In this document: positions 1 through 9,061 of the stretch, in pieces
Layout: each line of letters opens with the position of its first letter
Numbering within the stretch: position 1 is the first letter of the stretch
Origin: Photorhabdus caribbeanensis
Lineage (GTDB): Bacteria > Pseudomonadota > Gammaproteobacteria > Enterobacterales > Enterobacteriaceae
Direction of reading: 5' to 3'
Length of the DNA: 64,000 nucleotides
Assembly (NCBI RefSeq): GCF_018448885.1
Contig: NZ_RCWB01000013.1
Coordinates: forward strand, 53,556 to 117,555
The notes under the pieces: generated by a model
Databases searched by the model: none
Told to the model about the DNA's origin: nothing
Seen by the model: the letters and a program-made list of their open reading frames with translations, nothing else
Position numbers and translations under genes: made by a program

Positions 1-1
1 G

Positions 2-163
2 CCTTTCGATGAAAGGACAGTCCGTCATAAAGTGCGCAAATATGGCAGAACAGACAACATTGAAGTTTGGGGTCATCGTGATTCAAAATTCAAATATCTA
101 ATGATCATCGATGATGACAGTAAAAAGAGAGTTCTTGTAACGGTTTTTGAAAGAAATGGATGA
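2..163 (+). CDS. C-terminal fragment of a small ICE protein, cut by the window edge
   Basis: An open frame runs in from the left edge and stops at a TGA after 53 codons. The visible part is charged and beta-rich, with the stretch VWGHRDSKFKYLMIIDDD and the ending VTVFERNG. I do not recognise the family. It sits just before traF, where SXT/R391-type elements carry short hypothetical genes and a variable hotspot, so it probably belongs to the conjugative element. The start is outside the window. Confidence 0.45.
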   Translation, partial: PFDERTVRHKVRKYGRTDNIEVWGHRDSKFKYLMIIDDDSKKRVLVTVFERNG

Positions 164-520
164 TTAGGAAAAGGAGATAGTGCTAGCCGTTCCTAAATTG
201 TGCTGCACCTTATATTAAATTTGTATACCCAATTTTTTAATAGCACTTGGATTTTTAACTCTATCTCCTTATTTTTCCATAATGACATAGATAAAAGGAT
301 TATAACCTCCTGGATTACGCCTAATAGCCTCCAGAAAACTTTGACCTTCAATCACGTAAAAAAACCAGCTAACTCTAAACCTCCAAGTAACTTAGCTTTC
401 ACATGTGAAAGTTGACACAAATAAAACTTTCTAAACGCCCTAAATGGGCGCTAACACCTGCCTAGTTTCACTCTTTCCCCTTCTACCATAGTGAGAATGG
501 GAAAATATACGCATGAGACT
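164..520. other. Intergenic region before traF
   Basis: About 360 bases, AT-rich, with no convincing gene. A 71-codon open frame in it has no ribosome binding site and a low-complexity product. The only clear structure is the GC-rich palindrome described separately. In SXT/R391 elements this interval is an insertion hotspot; here it carries no cargo. Confidence 0.5.
436..450 (+). promoter_or_regulatory. Candidate SetCD/AcaCD-type activator box upstream of traF
   Basis: The perfect 15-base palindrome CGCCCTAAATGGGCG stands out in AT-rich sequence. As I recall it, the published AcaCD site of IncC plasmids is GCCC, five mostly A/T bases, then GGGC, which this matches. It lies about 75 bases before the traF start, consistent with an activator site for the traFHG transcript. 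The FlhDC-like activators are encoded in the same element. Match by eye; binding is inferred. Confidence 0.6.
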
Positions 521-1534
521 ATGAAAAAAAAGCCTCTAAATATACTACTTTTTGCAACGCTCACGCTGGGAGCGATGACCCAAACCTTTGCTCTGGAAAA
601 AGGACAAAGATTCTATGAGCGCAAAGCCGAAGGCTGGTTCTGGTATGAGCCAGATCCAAAAGAGTTAGAAGAAGAGATTAAGAAACCAAAACCTAAGCCG
701 ATGGATCACCCCTTGCCCACATCAGTAAAACCAGTAGTTCCCGTACCGAAAAAACCAGGGATGTTTTCCGCTGCATGGTTCCGGGAGAACCTACCTAAGT
801 ACAAAGATCTGGCATGGGATAATCCCACCATCGAAAATGTCAGAACCTTTCTTTATCTGCAACGCTTCGCAATTGACCGTTCAGAACAATTCTCCGATAC
901 AACAGAACTGGCTGTAGTCGGAGATCCATTCCTGGATGAAATCACCCGGCGCCCAGCCGCCACATTTGCATCACAACAGGTTGACCGTGATGCAGGAAAT
1001 GCGAAGAACCGGCTTTTGAAGAACGTCTCCCAAAGAGTTGGGATCTTCTTCTTCTACAAATCTGATGACAATTACAGCGACCTTCAAGCACCATTAATCA
1101 AGATGCTTGAGCAAACAGAAGGGTTCTCTGTCGTCCCAATATCAGTCGATGGGAAGCCATTGCCGAATAACCTTTTTCCTGATTTCAGGACAGATAATGG
1201 CCACGCTAAACAACTTGGCGTTGTGACGTATCCAGCTATTTTCCTTGCTTCACCTGAGGGACAGTTTACTCCGATTGGGCAAGGCCCTATGTCACTGCCA
1301 GAACTAAATCACCGCATCTTGGTCGCCGCTAAGCGTAACAATTGGGTTTCTGATAAGGAATTCAATCGAACCAGGCCTGTTCTGAACCTTGAAAACAATA
1401 TCGCTGAACAACTGGCATCTCCCGAACTTGAAACTACTCTCCAAGAACTTTCTAAGACTAACGGCGACAAAGATAACTTTGTACCACCTGAACAACTCAT
1501 GAACTACATCCAGGCAAAATTACAGGAGCACTAA
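521..1534 (+). CDS. traF: TraF, conjugative pilus assembly protein
   Basis: TraF is a periplasmic, thioredoxin-fold protein needed to assemble the F-type conjugative pilus. The chosen ATG gives a 337-residue product with a clean signal peptide (KKK, then a hydrophobic stretch ending near TQTFALEKG); in-frame GTG and ATG codons upstream would put ten charged residues before it and have no better ribosome site. The thioredoxin-like part begins near residue 172 (VGIFFFYKSDD) and has no CXXC, so a redox role is unlikely. The gene is followed directly by traH and traG, probably in one operon driven from the palindrome upstream. Family assignment rests on the fold and the traFHG order. Confidence 0.88.
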   Translation: MKKKPLNILLFATLTLGAMTQTFALEKGQRFYERKAEGWFWYEPDPKELEEEIKKPKPKPMDHPLPTSVKPVVPVPKKPGMFSAAWFRENLPKYKDLAWDNPTIENVRTFLYLQRFAIDRSEQFSDTTELAVVGDPFLDEITRRPAATFASQQVDRDAGNAKNRLLKNVSQRVGIFFFYKSDDNYSDLQAPLIKMLEQTEGFSVVPISVDGKPLPNNLFPDFRTDNGHAKQLGVVTYPAIFLASPEGQFTPIGQGPMSLPELNHRILVAAKRNNWVSDKEFNRTRPVLNLENNIAEQLASPELETTLQELSKTNGDKDNFVPPEQLMNYIQAKLQEH

Positions 1535-1535
1535 A

Positions 1536-2978
1536 ATGGTCAACCGCAAGATATTAACTAGGAGCTTACTTGTCCTGAATGTGGCGATGAGCATCGTTAT
1601 AACTTCTGCAACGGCTCAAGCAGGAAATGGTCTCCAGTCCGAGATGGACAAGTTATTTAACGAGATGAGTAACATTACACCTGCTGGCGTGTATGAAACT
1701 CAACGGCGTGGGGTTCTTGCCGGAGGGCGTTTTACTACCAAGACTAGGATATTCGATGAAAACTTAGTCAGCTTTGCACCACCTTCATGGAAAGCGGGTT
1801 GTGGGGGTGTCGATCTGTTCGGTGGTTCACTATCCTTCATCAACGCTGACCAGATCGTACAGCTGCTTCGCTCGGTTGCAGCTAACGCAAAAGGTTATGC
1901 TTTCCAACTTGCTCTCGATAATGTATTCCCTGACGGTGCGAAATGGATTGAAAACTTCCAGAAAAAAGTACAGGCACTTAACCAACACCTCGGCAATTCG
2001 TGCCAGTTGGCTCAGGGCCTCGTGAACGACTTGACGTCTGGTTTTGATCTTAAGCACAAGACTGATGCCTCCATCAAATCCACTACTATAGGTCTTTTTG
2101 AAGACTTCTTCTCATCCAAGCAAGAACCAAGCGGCAAGAATCCTCTTGAAGAGCTGAAAACGAACAAACCGGACGAATACCAGAAAATGATCGGCAATAT
2201 CGTCTGGAAGCAACTTAAAAGCAATAGTGCTAATACCTGGTTCCAGTACGGAGACAACACACTGCTGGAAGCCATCATGTCGTTAACCGGAACTGTCATT
2301 ATTGGCGACCTTATTGACGATCCTAACTCTTCTGGTTCTGGAGAAAAAACCAATTCCTTAATTACACTGCCCGGCAATAAGATCACCTTGTCGAACCTCA
2401 TCTCTGGAGGTTCAATTAAGATCTACTCTTGCGGTAGCGACACAACCAACTGTCTTACTGCTGGTGAGGGAGGGACAGGCAATAAGACAGTTGTAATTAA
2501 AGGTATTCAAGGCCAGATCACAGACATACTTCTGGGGACCGCCTCAACGCCAGGAATCATCTATAAATACGCGACTAACTCAGGCACTCTGACTGATTCT
2601 GAAAGGGCATTTGTATCCAATCTTCCGAGTGGAATCGGTACGATTATTCGAAATCTGTCGGTTCTGTCTAAAGATGCCGCTTATATTTTTACAACAGACT
2701 CCTCAGGCGCCATTGCTCTAATGATAATGTACAACTTCACAGAAGAACTCTTCCGTGCAGCCAGTATATCTCTAGCAAACAGCCAATCACCTTACAAGAA
2801 AGAAACGCTTAAGATACTGGAGCAATCCCAAACTAAAATCCAGTCTGAATATGCTGTCCTAGCATCTCAGTATGGAGATCTAGCAAGCCAGATCGAGAAG
2901 TACAACAGCCTACTGAACAACATCCGCAAGCAAAAATACATGCAAGCAACGTTGTCCAATCCTCCTAGCACAAACTAA
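1536..2978 (+). CDS. traH: TraH, conjugative pilus assembly protein
   Basis: TraH is a periplasmic/outer-membrane-associated factor of F-type mating-pair formation that works with TraF in pilus assembly. The 480-residue product has a signal peptide (cleavage plausible after ATAQA), then the conserved TraH start with RRGVLAGGRF and the Cys/Gly-rich GCGGVDLFGGSLSF segment near residue 88, which is diagnostic for the family. The C-terminus is predicted coiled coil. A ribosome site (CAGGAG) precedes the ATG and only one base separates it from traF, so the two are co-transcribed. Confidence 0.92.
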   Translation: MVNRKILTRSLLVLNVAMSIVITSATAQAGNGLQSEMDKLFNEMSNITPAGVYETQRRGVLAGGRFTTKTRIFDENLVSFAPPSWKAGCGGVDLFGGSLSFINADQIVQLLRSVAANAKGYAFQLALDNVFPDGAKWIENFQKKVQALNQHLGNSCQLAQGLVNDLTSGFDLKHKTDASIKSTTIGLFEDFFSSKQEPSGKNPLEELKTNKPDEYQKMIGNIVWKQLKSNSANTWFQYGDNTLLEAIMSLTGTVIIGDLIDDPNSSGSGEKTNSLITLPGNKITLSNLISGGSIKIYSCGSDTTNCLTAGEGGTGNKTVVIKGIQGQITDILLGTASTPGIIYKYATNSGTLTDSERAFVSNLPSGIGTIIRNLSVLSKDAAYIFTTDSSGAIALMIMYNFTEELFRAASISLANSQSPYKKETLKILEQSQTKIQSEYAVLASQYGDLASQIEKYNSLLNNIRKQKYMQATLSNPPSTN

Positions 2979-2990
2979 GAGGACATTGAA

Positions 2991-5900
2991 ATGGGCACTT
3001 TTTCAATTCACTCAATCGGTGACTCTGCTTTCTTGGAACAAATTCTAATTGCAGTATCCATGATTACCGGAACTGGAGATTTCGAGAAAATGGTCAGTAT
3101 TGGCCTGCTTCTTGGGATTCTTATGATCTGTATTCAGTCAGTATTCCAAGGAGCCAAACAAATCAACTTCCAGCAAGTCTTAGTCGGTTGGATTCTTTAT
3201 GCTTGCTTCTTTGGCCCAACAACCACAGTAACCATTGAAGATGCTTACACAGGACAAGTTCGTGTAGTAGCTAATGTTCCTATTGGGGTCGGATTTGCTG
3301 GCGGCATAATCTCAAATATAGGTTACACTATCACCGACCTGTTCGAGACAGGATACGGTATTATTGCACCAAACATTACGAATAGACACTTCTCCGAGAC
3401 TTTGAAACTACTGAATGATGTTCGCAGGAGATCGTATGACACAGGAGTATTTGCCGCATTTAACCTCGTAAATGGCGGTAGACATGTAGACGTACGCCGT
3501 TCATTGAGTAACTACATCCGCGAATGTACGTTGACCAAAGTAGATCTCAATTTGATGTCCTTGGATGAACTCATGAATACCCCTATTGACTCAGCCTTGA
3601 GATTCAACTCACCGCTCTATGGAACGCGACTCTATCTTGAACCAATCAGCCCGGATGGAAATGACTACACTTGTACCGATGGGTGGGTTGCCATCAGCAA
3701 TGCGATAGCAAATCTTAACAGCCCCGTAGTCATTAATGCCCTGAATAATATCCTGAAGATAGATACCACTACTGGCGCCAACGCTATCACCAAAATTGGT
3801 GATTCATTGCAAGCAATGGGGGCTACAACGACATCAGCCACCGACTATCTGAAAGTTGCAGTGCTAGAACCACTCTACTACGAGGCCGCTGTTGGCCGAT
3901 ACCAAGATTTACAGGACTATGGTTCAGCACTGATGATTAATCAAGCTATCCAACAAAGAAATATCCAATGGGCGACAGAACAGTCTATGTTCATGACCGT
4001 AGTCCGTCCTATGCTGACCTTCTTCGAAAGCTTCATTTATGCCATTACACCGATCATGGCTTTCATCATCGTGATGGGCAGTTTTGGCTTACAACTGGCC
4101 GGGAAATATGTCCAGACCATCCTCTGGATTCAGCTATGGATGCCAGTTTTGTCTATCATTAATCTGTTCGTTCATACTGCTGCATCCAACGAGATGTCCA
4201 GTTTAAGTTCTACTGGTTTTAACTCGATGTATGCTCTTTCATCCGCTGGAGACATTTTGCAATCTTGGATTGCAACCGGCGGGATGCTGGCAGCAGCTAC
4301 ACCAGTAATCTCTCTTTTCATCGTCACCGGAAGTACTTATGCCTTTACTAGCCTTGCCTCACGCATTAATGGCGCTGATCACGTTGATGAAAAGATGCAG
4401 TCGCCAGATCTACTCAAACAAGGACCAGTAATGCAAAGTCAGCCGGCTTATTCCCACAACCAGTTCAGCGGTTCCATTGCCACTGGTGCCGAGAGCATGA
4501 TTAGCACTTTCTCTCTGGGGTCAACATTGGCATCTGGAGTAAGTTCAGCCCAGGCTCTACAGAGCCAAAAGTCAGAGGTTTTTCAAGGTACTTTGGGGCG
4601 TGGATTCTCCGATGGAGTAAACCAGGAACAAGCATATGCAAGGTTGTCAGATATTAGCCGAAAAGCGTCTTCTCAGAACACCTCCCAAAGCCAACTGATT
4701 AACATGCAGGCGAAGAATTTCATGGACAAGTTCCAAGTGGATGATTCGCACTCAGATGCAGTGAAAGGTGCTTTCGCAATGCGAATGATGGGTAAACTAG
4801 ACTTTGATGAGGCAGCATCAATGCTAATACCTATGGTTAGTAAGGCCAAGACGACAACGAAAGCGGCAACAGGGGGAAATAAGTCAGGTGGTGGCGATAT
4901 CATTGACGTCAACGCCCAGGCCGAAGGTACAACCGCATCATTGTCCCAAGATTCCTCAAACTGGTCTGCAAGTGATGTGTCCCAATACCTAAAGGAAGTC
5001 AGCGTCTCCCAGACTGATAGCCAAGCTCTGACAAATCAGTTGGCACAAGGGTTCAGTCGCTCCGGTGGTGAAACTTTCAAACAAATTTGGGGCGACACGC
5101 TTTCTCAGAATCTGTCAAAATCTGCATCTGATCTGGTATCTGCGTCTAATACATTCACAACAATGAGCCAGCTAAAGAACCAAATGGGATCGATGACCAA
5201 TACCGACTTTAAGACTCTGGGGGGAGCAGTAGCTCAAACACCAGCAGCAATGAATCATCTGAATGAATATTTCAAGATCGCCGACCATCCAGTTAAACAA
5301 GAAGCCACTGAACTTGAACAAAGATACCGCGCTTATGGCATGGCTCCTCAAGTAGCCCAAGCGGCTGCGCGAATGACCGCTATGACCAATCCAAAAAATT
5401 ATGAACCCGGCAAGGAACTTGCTGGATTCCAGTCCACTCTCCAGGCGATTAACATGGCTACTGGCCGCAACTCCTCGTTCAATGGAGACGCTTATGGTAG
5501 TAGAGGAATCACTGAACCGAATGTATCCGGGCTATCTGGAGCTGTTAAAAGTGCCGTTGGCTCTGGCCCGAATTTAAGGCCTGATTTCCGCAATGATACA
5601 ACAAGAACCGTCGGAACCAATCCTGTATCCGAAGTCGATCAGTTGCCGTCAGTAAGTCCGGCAGTACAAGGTGATCATACTGCGGGCATTGCCGTGCTAC
5701 AGAATAAAGCAAATCAAGTAGAAAGGGCAGTGTCTGCACCTGAACGTGAAAAAGCACAAAACAATACACTTCACTCGCCAGGTATGTCGTGGAGTGCGTC
5801 AACCTGGGGAGCTTGGGATAACTCTACTGACTGGTTTGCTAGACGAGCTGAGCAGGCTGGTGGTGCCGTAGTCGCTGGCGGCGCTGCCGGAGCAGATGTA

Positions 5901-6563
5901 TTCTCTAGAGCAATGGATCAAATGAGAACGATGACTCCTGAGCAACGAGATCAGTTTATTGCGGCAACTAAACGAGAAGATGAGTACATCAAGAAAGAGT
6001 TCGGCTGGGCTGGTGATGCAATGGTGGGAGTAGCGAAACTTGGCCGCAACATCATGGGGGCAGCAGCTAGCGGTTATGATGCAGCTAAAGAATGGCTCAC
6101 TGGTAAGTCGAATCTTTCTGAGGCAGCAAAGGGGATGAGTATCGAGGAGAAAGGCGCATTCTATGCAGCTGCCTTTACATCAGCCGCTGAAGCGGGTGGT
6201 GAAGTAGCCCAGCAATTTATGAACCAGTACGGATCTGAGTTCAAGGAAACAATGCAAAACATAGCTCAAAGCCGATACGGCTTAACACCAACTCAGGCGG
6301 CTGTATACGCTGAATCCTACGACACCAACCAGGCTCGTATGAACAACGCTGTACACAACCTTAAAATGGAGTACGCGGAACGGAGCCCAGATGGAAGCAC
6401 GATGACCGATGCCAATGGCCAACCTGTACTCTCTCAGAAAAATACCAAATTCACAGACGAATTAGTCAACATTTTGCAAAACTCAACCGATGCAGGAGAC
6501 AGATCTGGTAGTTACTTGACAAATATCAGAGGTTACAATATCGCAAACCAGCGTTTTCGATAA
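2991..6563 (+). CDS. traG: TraG, mating-pair stabilisation and entry-exclusion target
   Basis: TraG of F-type and SXT-type systems is an inner-membrane protein used for pilus assembly and mating-pair stabilisation; in SXT/R391 elements its C-terminal part is the partner recognised by Eex of a recipient. The 1190-residue product has hydrophobic segments at residues about 15-75 and again at about 340-460 (FFESFIYAITPIMAFIIVMG and following), then some 700 mostly polar, Ala/Ser/Gln-rich residues. It starts 12 bases after traH with a GAGGACATTGAA ribosome site. Length fits the family. A hairpin follows the stop. Confidence 0.92.
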   Translation: MGTFSIHSIGDSAFLEQILIAVSMITGTGDFEKMVSIGLLLGILMICIQSVFQGAKQINFQQVLVGWILYACFFGPTTTVTIEDAYTGQVRVVANVPIGVGFAGGIISNIGYTITDLFETGYGIIAPNITNRHFSETLKLLNDVRRRSYDTGVFAAFNLVNGGRHVDVRRSLSNYIRECTLTKVDLNLMSLDELMNTPIDSALRFNSPLYGTRLYLEPISPDGNDYTCTDGWVAISNAIANLNSPVVINALNNILKIDTTTGANAITKIGDSLQAMGATTTSATDYLKVAVLEPLYYEAAVGRYQDLQDYGSALMINQAIQQRNIQWATEQSMFMTVVRPMLTFFESFIYAITPIMAFIIVMGSFGLQLAGKYVQTILWIQLWMPVLSIINLFVHTAASNEMSSLSSTGFNSMYALSSAGDILQSWIATGGMLAAATPVISLFIVTGSTYAFTSLASRINGADHVDEKMQSPDLLKQGPVMQSQPAYSHNQFSGSIATGAESMISTFSLGSTLASGVSSAQALQSQKSEVFQGTLGRGFSDGVNQEQAYARLSDISRKASSQNTSQSQLINMQAKNFMDKFQVDDSHSDAVKGAFAMRMMGKLDFDEAASMLIPMVSKAKTTTKAATGGNKSGGGDIIDVNAQAEGTTASLSQDSSNWSASDVSQYLKEVSVSQTDSQALTNQLAQGFSRSGGETFKQIWGDTLSQNLSKSASDLVSASNTFTTMSQLKNQMGSMTNTDFKTLGGAVAQTPAAMNHLNEYFKIADHPVKQEATELEQRYRAYGMAPQVAQAAARMTAMTNPKNYEPGKELAGFQSTLQAINMATGRNSSFNGDAYGSRGITEPNVSGLSGAVKSAVGSGPNLRPDFRNDTTRTVGTNPVSEVDQLPSVSPAVQGDHTAGIAVLQNKANQVERAVSAPEREKAQNNTLHSPGMSWSASTWGAWDNSTDWFARRAEQAGGAVVAGGAAGADVFSRAMDQMRTMTPEQRDQFIAATKREDEYIKKEFGWAGDAMVGVAKLGRNIMGAAASGYDAAKEWLTGKSNLSEAAKGMSIEEKGAFYAAAFTSAAEAGGEVAQQFMNQYGSEFKETMQNIAQSRYGLTPTQAAVYAESYDTNQARMNNAVHNLKMEYAERSPDGSTMTDANGQPVLSQKNTKFTDELVNILQNSTDAGDRSGSYLTNIRGYNIANQRFR

Positions 6564-6585
6564 GATAAAAACTAAAGAAAATAAC

Positions 6586-6609
6586 TAAGGGGGAGAGAAA
6601 ACCCCCTTA
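6586..6609. terminator. Hairpin terminator between traG and the eex-like gene
   Basis: TAAGGGGG and CCCCCTTA form a perfect 8-base-pair stem around an eight-base loop, 23 bases after the traG stop. It also covers the stop codon of the convergent small membrane protein gene, so it may serve both strands. Confidence 0.65.
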
Positions 6610-6963
6610 TTCGTCTTTGTACCCCAAGTGACACTTATAATCACGGATGGGGGAAAGCTGGTGTTTTTTTCTTTTCTGACGGCGACGATAGCCAACTTCT
6701 TTGTCAGCCGCAACGATTTTCCGAGCAATCCATACGACCAGATAGGCAACACCAATCACAACAGTAACTTGCCACTGGAAATACGCAATTCCCCCCCAGA
6801 ACACGACTGTAAACCAAATACTTTTGTGAACCAAAACCAATAACTGAGTACCCCAGATAACGAACGGAACCAGAACAACACCGAATCCCCACGGGGTATC
6901 TGCGACCATTGCTATACCCAGAAATATCATGCCTAGTAGCGCTATGTTCATTAGATATTTCAT
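6607..6963 (-). CDS. eex: Small inner-membrane protein in the eex position, probable entry-exclusion protein
   Basis: The 118-residue product (start MKYLMNIALLG) has three or four hydrophobic segments covering residues about 1-80, then a basic, hydrophilic tail (RRRQKRKKH) likely to be cytoplasmic. In SXT/R391 elements a small inner-membrane protein of this kind next to traG, Eex, blocks uptake of elements with the matching TraG. Position and topology fit; the sequence itself was not recognised, and Eex proteins are variable. A further in-frame ATG 23 codons upstream would add a polar leader without a better ribosome site. It is convergent with traG. Confidence 0.6.
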   Translation of the reverse strand: MKYLMNIALLGMIFLGIAMVADTPWGFGVVLVPFVIWGTQLLVLVHKSIWFTVVFWGGIAYFQWQVTVVIGVAYLVVWIARKIVAADKEVGYRRRQKRKKHQLSPIRDYKCHLGYKDE

Positions 6964-7631
6964 ACCAACCCCAAATTCTTTTATGACACAACACAAAAAG
7001 TCCAACTGTGAGATTTTGACGGTTTTTTGCAAAATCGATATTCCACTAAAGAGTTAATGAATAAAATCCGCGCAAAATTTTCACCAATATTTACGTAAAA
7101 AAGCATTTACTGACAAAACAATACATATGTTGAAATGTTAAGTAAATTATGTAAAATATAAGTTAGGTCATCGCTAACGCCTTGGTCCCTATCTGTAGAA
7201 ATACAGAGTTGTCTCTCCTAGCTTATATTATCCTTTTTCATATACGCATTATTTGTGTGGTCAGGTCAAGCGTTTGTTTTTCCTGCCCTCCTCAGCTTTT
7301 GCTGTACCTTTAAAAATACTTATACCTAATCGTTATTTCATATCTCAAAGTACCGCACTTTTTTGTGCGCTATTCCCGCCATTATCTCGGCGAAATTTTA
7401 AACAAATTAGTTTATTTATTTGTATCTCATTGATTATTAAAAACATTGTAACTTCGCTTTATCAAAAAAAAGTTAACTATATGTTTTTAAAGGTTTTTAT
7501 ATTGACAGCATCATATTTTGGGCTTATAAAGACGCGAAATTTGTCAGGTTGTGACAACAGAAAGTCTCTAAAAAGCATTCACGAGCTGATGCACTTTTAT
7601 TATTGGTAACAACGCAGTTTTTAGGTAACCG
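6964..7631. other. AT-rich regulatory region between the eex-like gene and the setDC operon
   Basis: About 670 AT-rich bases with no gene I can support. A 118-codon open frame on the plus strand is rich in Phe, Ile, Leu, Ser and Lys, has no ribosome site and resembles no family. The region must carry the promoter of the downstream operon. A short inverted repeat (CTGTA/TACAG) lies near 7192-7206, but I see no GCCC-N5-GGGC box. Confidence 0.5.
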
Positions 7632-7910
7632 ATGACGAAAAAAAGCCATGAACTAGAAATCCCTAGCGGCCCAGAGGAGAAGCACGAATGGATCAAGTAC
7701 CCGCTTAAGATCCGAGAACTCTCTTTAGCCTCTGTAGGCAGTAAAAACAAAATATCACGGCAAGTTGTATCTACTGCTCCTTATAAACCCAGTCCTCGCT
7801 GGGAGCACAAGATAGCTACAGCCTTAGAGATGAAACCTAGCCAGATTTGGCCTGAGCGATATGACGAGGAGCATAAAACCCCGCTCAGCAGACACAAGAA
7901 GGCAAATTGA
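7632..7910 (+). CDS. Ner-like/Nlp-family DNA-binding protein
   Basis: This 92-residue protein carries the signature of the Ner (Mu repressor-type)/Nlp winged-helix family: a helix-turn-helix in the middle (LSLASVGSKNKISRQVV), then WEHKIATALEMKPSQIWPERYD, where family members end in IWPSRY-type sequence. Such proteins bind DNA and usually repress early phage or element promoters. It heads an operon with the transglycosylase and setDC; its TGA overlaps the first base of the next ATG. A role as regulator of this operon is inferred from position. The ribosome site is weak. Confidence 0.75.
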   Translation: MTKKSHELEIPSGPEEKHEWIKYPLKIRELSLASVGSKNKISRQVVSTAPYKPSPRWEHKIATALEMKPSQIWPERYDEEHKTPLSRHKKAN

Positions 7911-8443
7911 TGAGAGCTACAGTGAAACAATTAGTTCTTGCCGCCTCTATGTGCTCAGCGTCTGCTTCTGCGATAGATATCAGCGGTACGATTTTTGACA
8001 AGGCAGCAAAAGAATATGGTCTCGATCCACTCCTTGTTTACTCGGTTGCTTTGGCCGAGTCAGCATTTGGCCATGAGGATGGTTCTATTAGCCCTTGGCC
8101 CTGGACTCTTCGAACTCCTGACTTGCCGTTCTACGCTAAAAATAGTGAACAGGCAAAGGAAAAACTTGCAGAGTTCCAGCAACAATACGGACGAGCTATT
8201 GATGTCGGATTTATGCAAGTAAACATACGTTGGCATGGGCACCGGGTTAGTAACCCAACTAAACTGCTAGACCCTGAGACCAACGTGATGGTTGGAACTA
8301 AGGTGCTGGCAGAAACCATCAATTCATCACCAAACGACTTAGAATTGGGGATTGGCCGTTATCACGCATGGAAGGACGAAGTTCGATCTCGCAATTACGG
8401 CAGCCGTGTCCTTGCAATTTACCGGAACCTTCGAGATCTGTAA
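7910..8443 (+). CDS. Lytic transglycosylase, SLT family, of the conjugative element
   Basis: A 177-residue periplasmic enzyme that would cut peptidoglycan so that the mating apparatus can cross the wall. A signal peptide ends near SASASA. The SLT fold is shown by LLVYSVALAESAFG (catalytic Glu near residue 48) and VGFMQVNIRWHGHR, the Gly-x-Met-Gln motif. I chose the ATG one codon after a TTG because AAGAAGG lies at the right distance. It is translationally linked to the Ner-like gene upstream and sits nine bases before setD. Similar small transglycosylases occur near the activator genes of IncC/SXT elements. Confidence 0.85.
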   Translation: MRATVKQLVLAASMCSASASAIDISGTIFDKAAKEYGLDPLLVYSVALAESAFGHEDGSISPWPWTLRTPDLPFYAKNSEQAKEKLAEFQQQYGRAIDVGFMQVNIRWHGHRVSNPTKLLDPETNVMVGTKVLAETINSSPNDLELGIGRYHAWKDEVRSRNYGSRVLAIYRNLRDL

Positions 8444-8452
8444 GGGGGAATA

Positions 8453-9061
8453 ATGCTGGAGCTAGATATTATTGAAGCGTGGGATATTAAAGCGGTCAAT
8501 CTTGATCAGGAAGAAGCCGACAAAAACGTTTATGAATTTGATCTTACTTTATGGAACCTTCTTGGAGCACTTGCAAAGGAACGCGCAGAAGATACGTCAT
8601 CTCAATTTTCTTTAAATGCTGAAATAGTCAGTAGGCTCGCCTCGGCTACGGCTTTGCAGTTTGAGGCTCTAGCTTCTGGAGTTCTAATCTCTTTCAAACT
8701 GGAAACACCAGAACAGACGATAATCTCTCATCTCAGTGGAGAATATGACCCCATTGTATTCATCCATAAAACTATAGATGAGTTCGATGCTGCCTATTGG
8801 TTACTATTAAATCGCGTAGCGGTGAAAGACGTTGACATGGCTAAAGAAGTTTTCGGTGTCTCTCGAGAGTTGGCAACACTCGTAGCTCACTCCACCGATA
8901 GCCAATTACGTCACATGTCTGCAACAACAGTCACGTACTTTACTCTTCGCTTTGCACCAAGCATTGTTGAGGAAATCTTAGATGATAATTGGAATGAACT
9001 AACCCACCCGGTACTAAAGAAGTTACAGCAATCTCTCCAGGGACGTGGGAGGTGGAGATGA
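8453..9061 (+). CDS. setD: SetD-like (FlhD-type) subunit of the conjugation master activator
   Basis: In SXT/R391 and IncC elements, SetD/AcaD with SetC/AcaC form a FlhDC-like activator that switches on transfer genes. The 202-residue product contains an FlhD-like segment at residues about 120-172 (LLLNRVAVKDVDMAKEVFG, then SRELATLVAHSTDSQLRHMS). A second, weaker copy seems to lie at residues about 33-86 (LWNLLGALAKERAED, then SLNAEIVSRLASATALQFEAL). FlhD itself is about 116 residues, so this is nearly double length. A strong ribosome site (AAGGGGG) precedes the ATG, and the TGA overlaps the setC ATG, implying paired synthesis. Confidence 0.85.
   Translation: MLELDIIEAWDIKAVNLDQEEADKNVYEFDLTLWNLLGALAKERAEDTSSQFSLNAEIVSRLASATALQFEALASGVLISFKLETPEQTIISHLSGEYDPIVFIHKTIDEFDAAYWLLLNRVAVKDVDMAKEVFGVSRELATLVAHSTDSQLRHMSATTVTYFTLRFAPSIVEEILDDNWNELTHPVLKKLQQSLQGRGRWR

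Noticed and set aside
200..415. 71-codon open frame before traF
   Set aside because: No ribosome site, AT-rich, and the product is Phe/Asn/Ser-rich low complexity without a known family.
7253..7609. 118-codon open frame between the eex-like gene and the Ner-like gene
   Set aside because: It starts without a ribosome site, has hydrophobic AT-driven composition and no recognisable motif; the region reads as non-coding control DNA.
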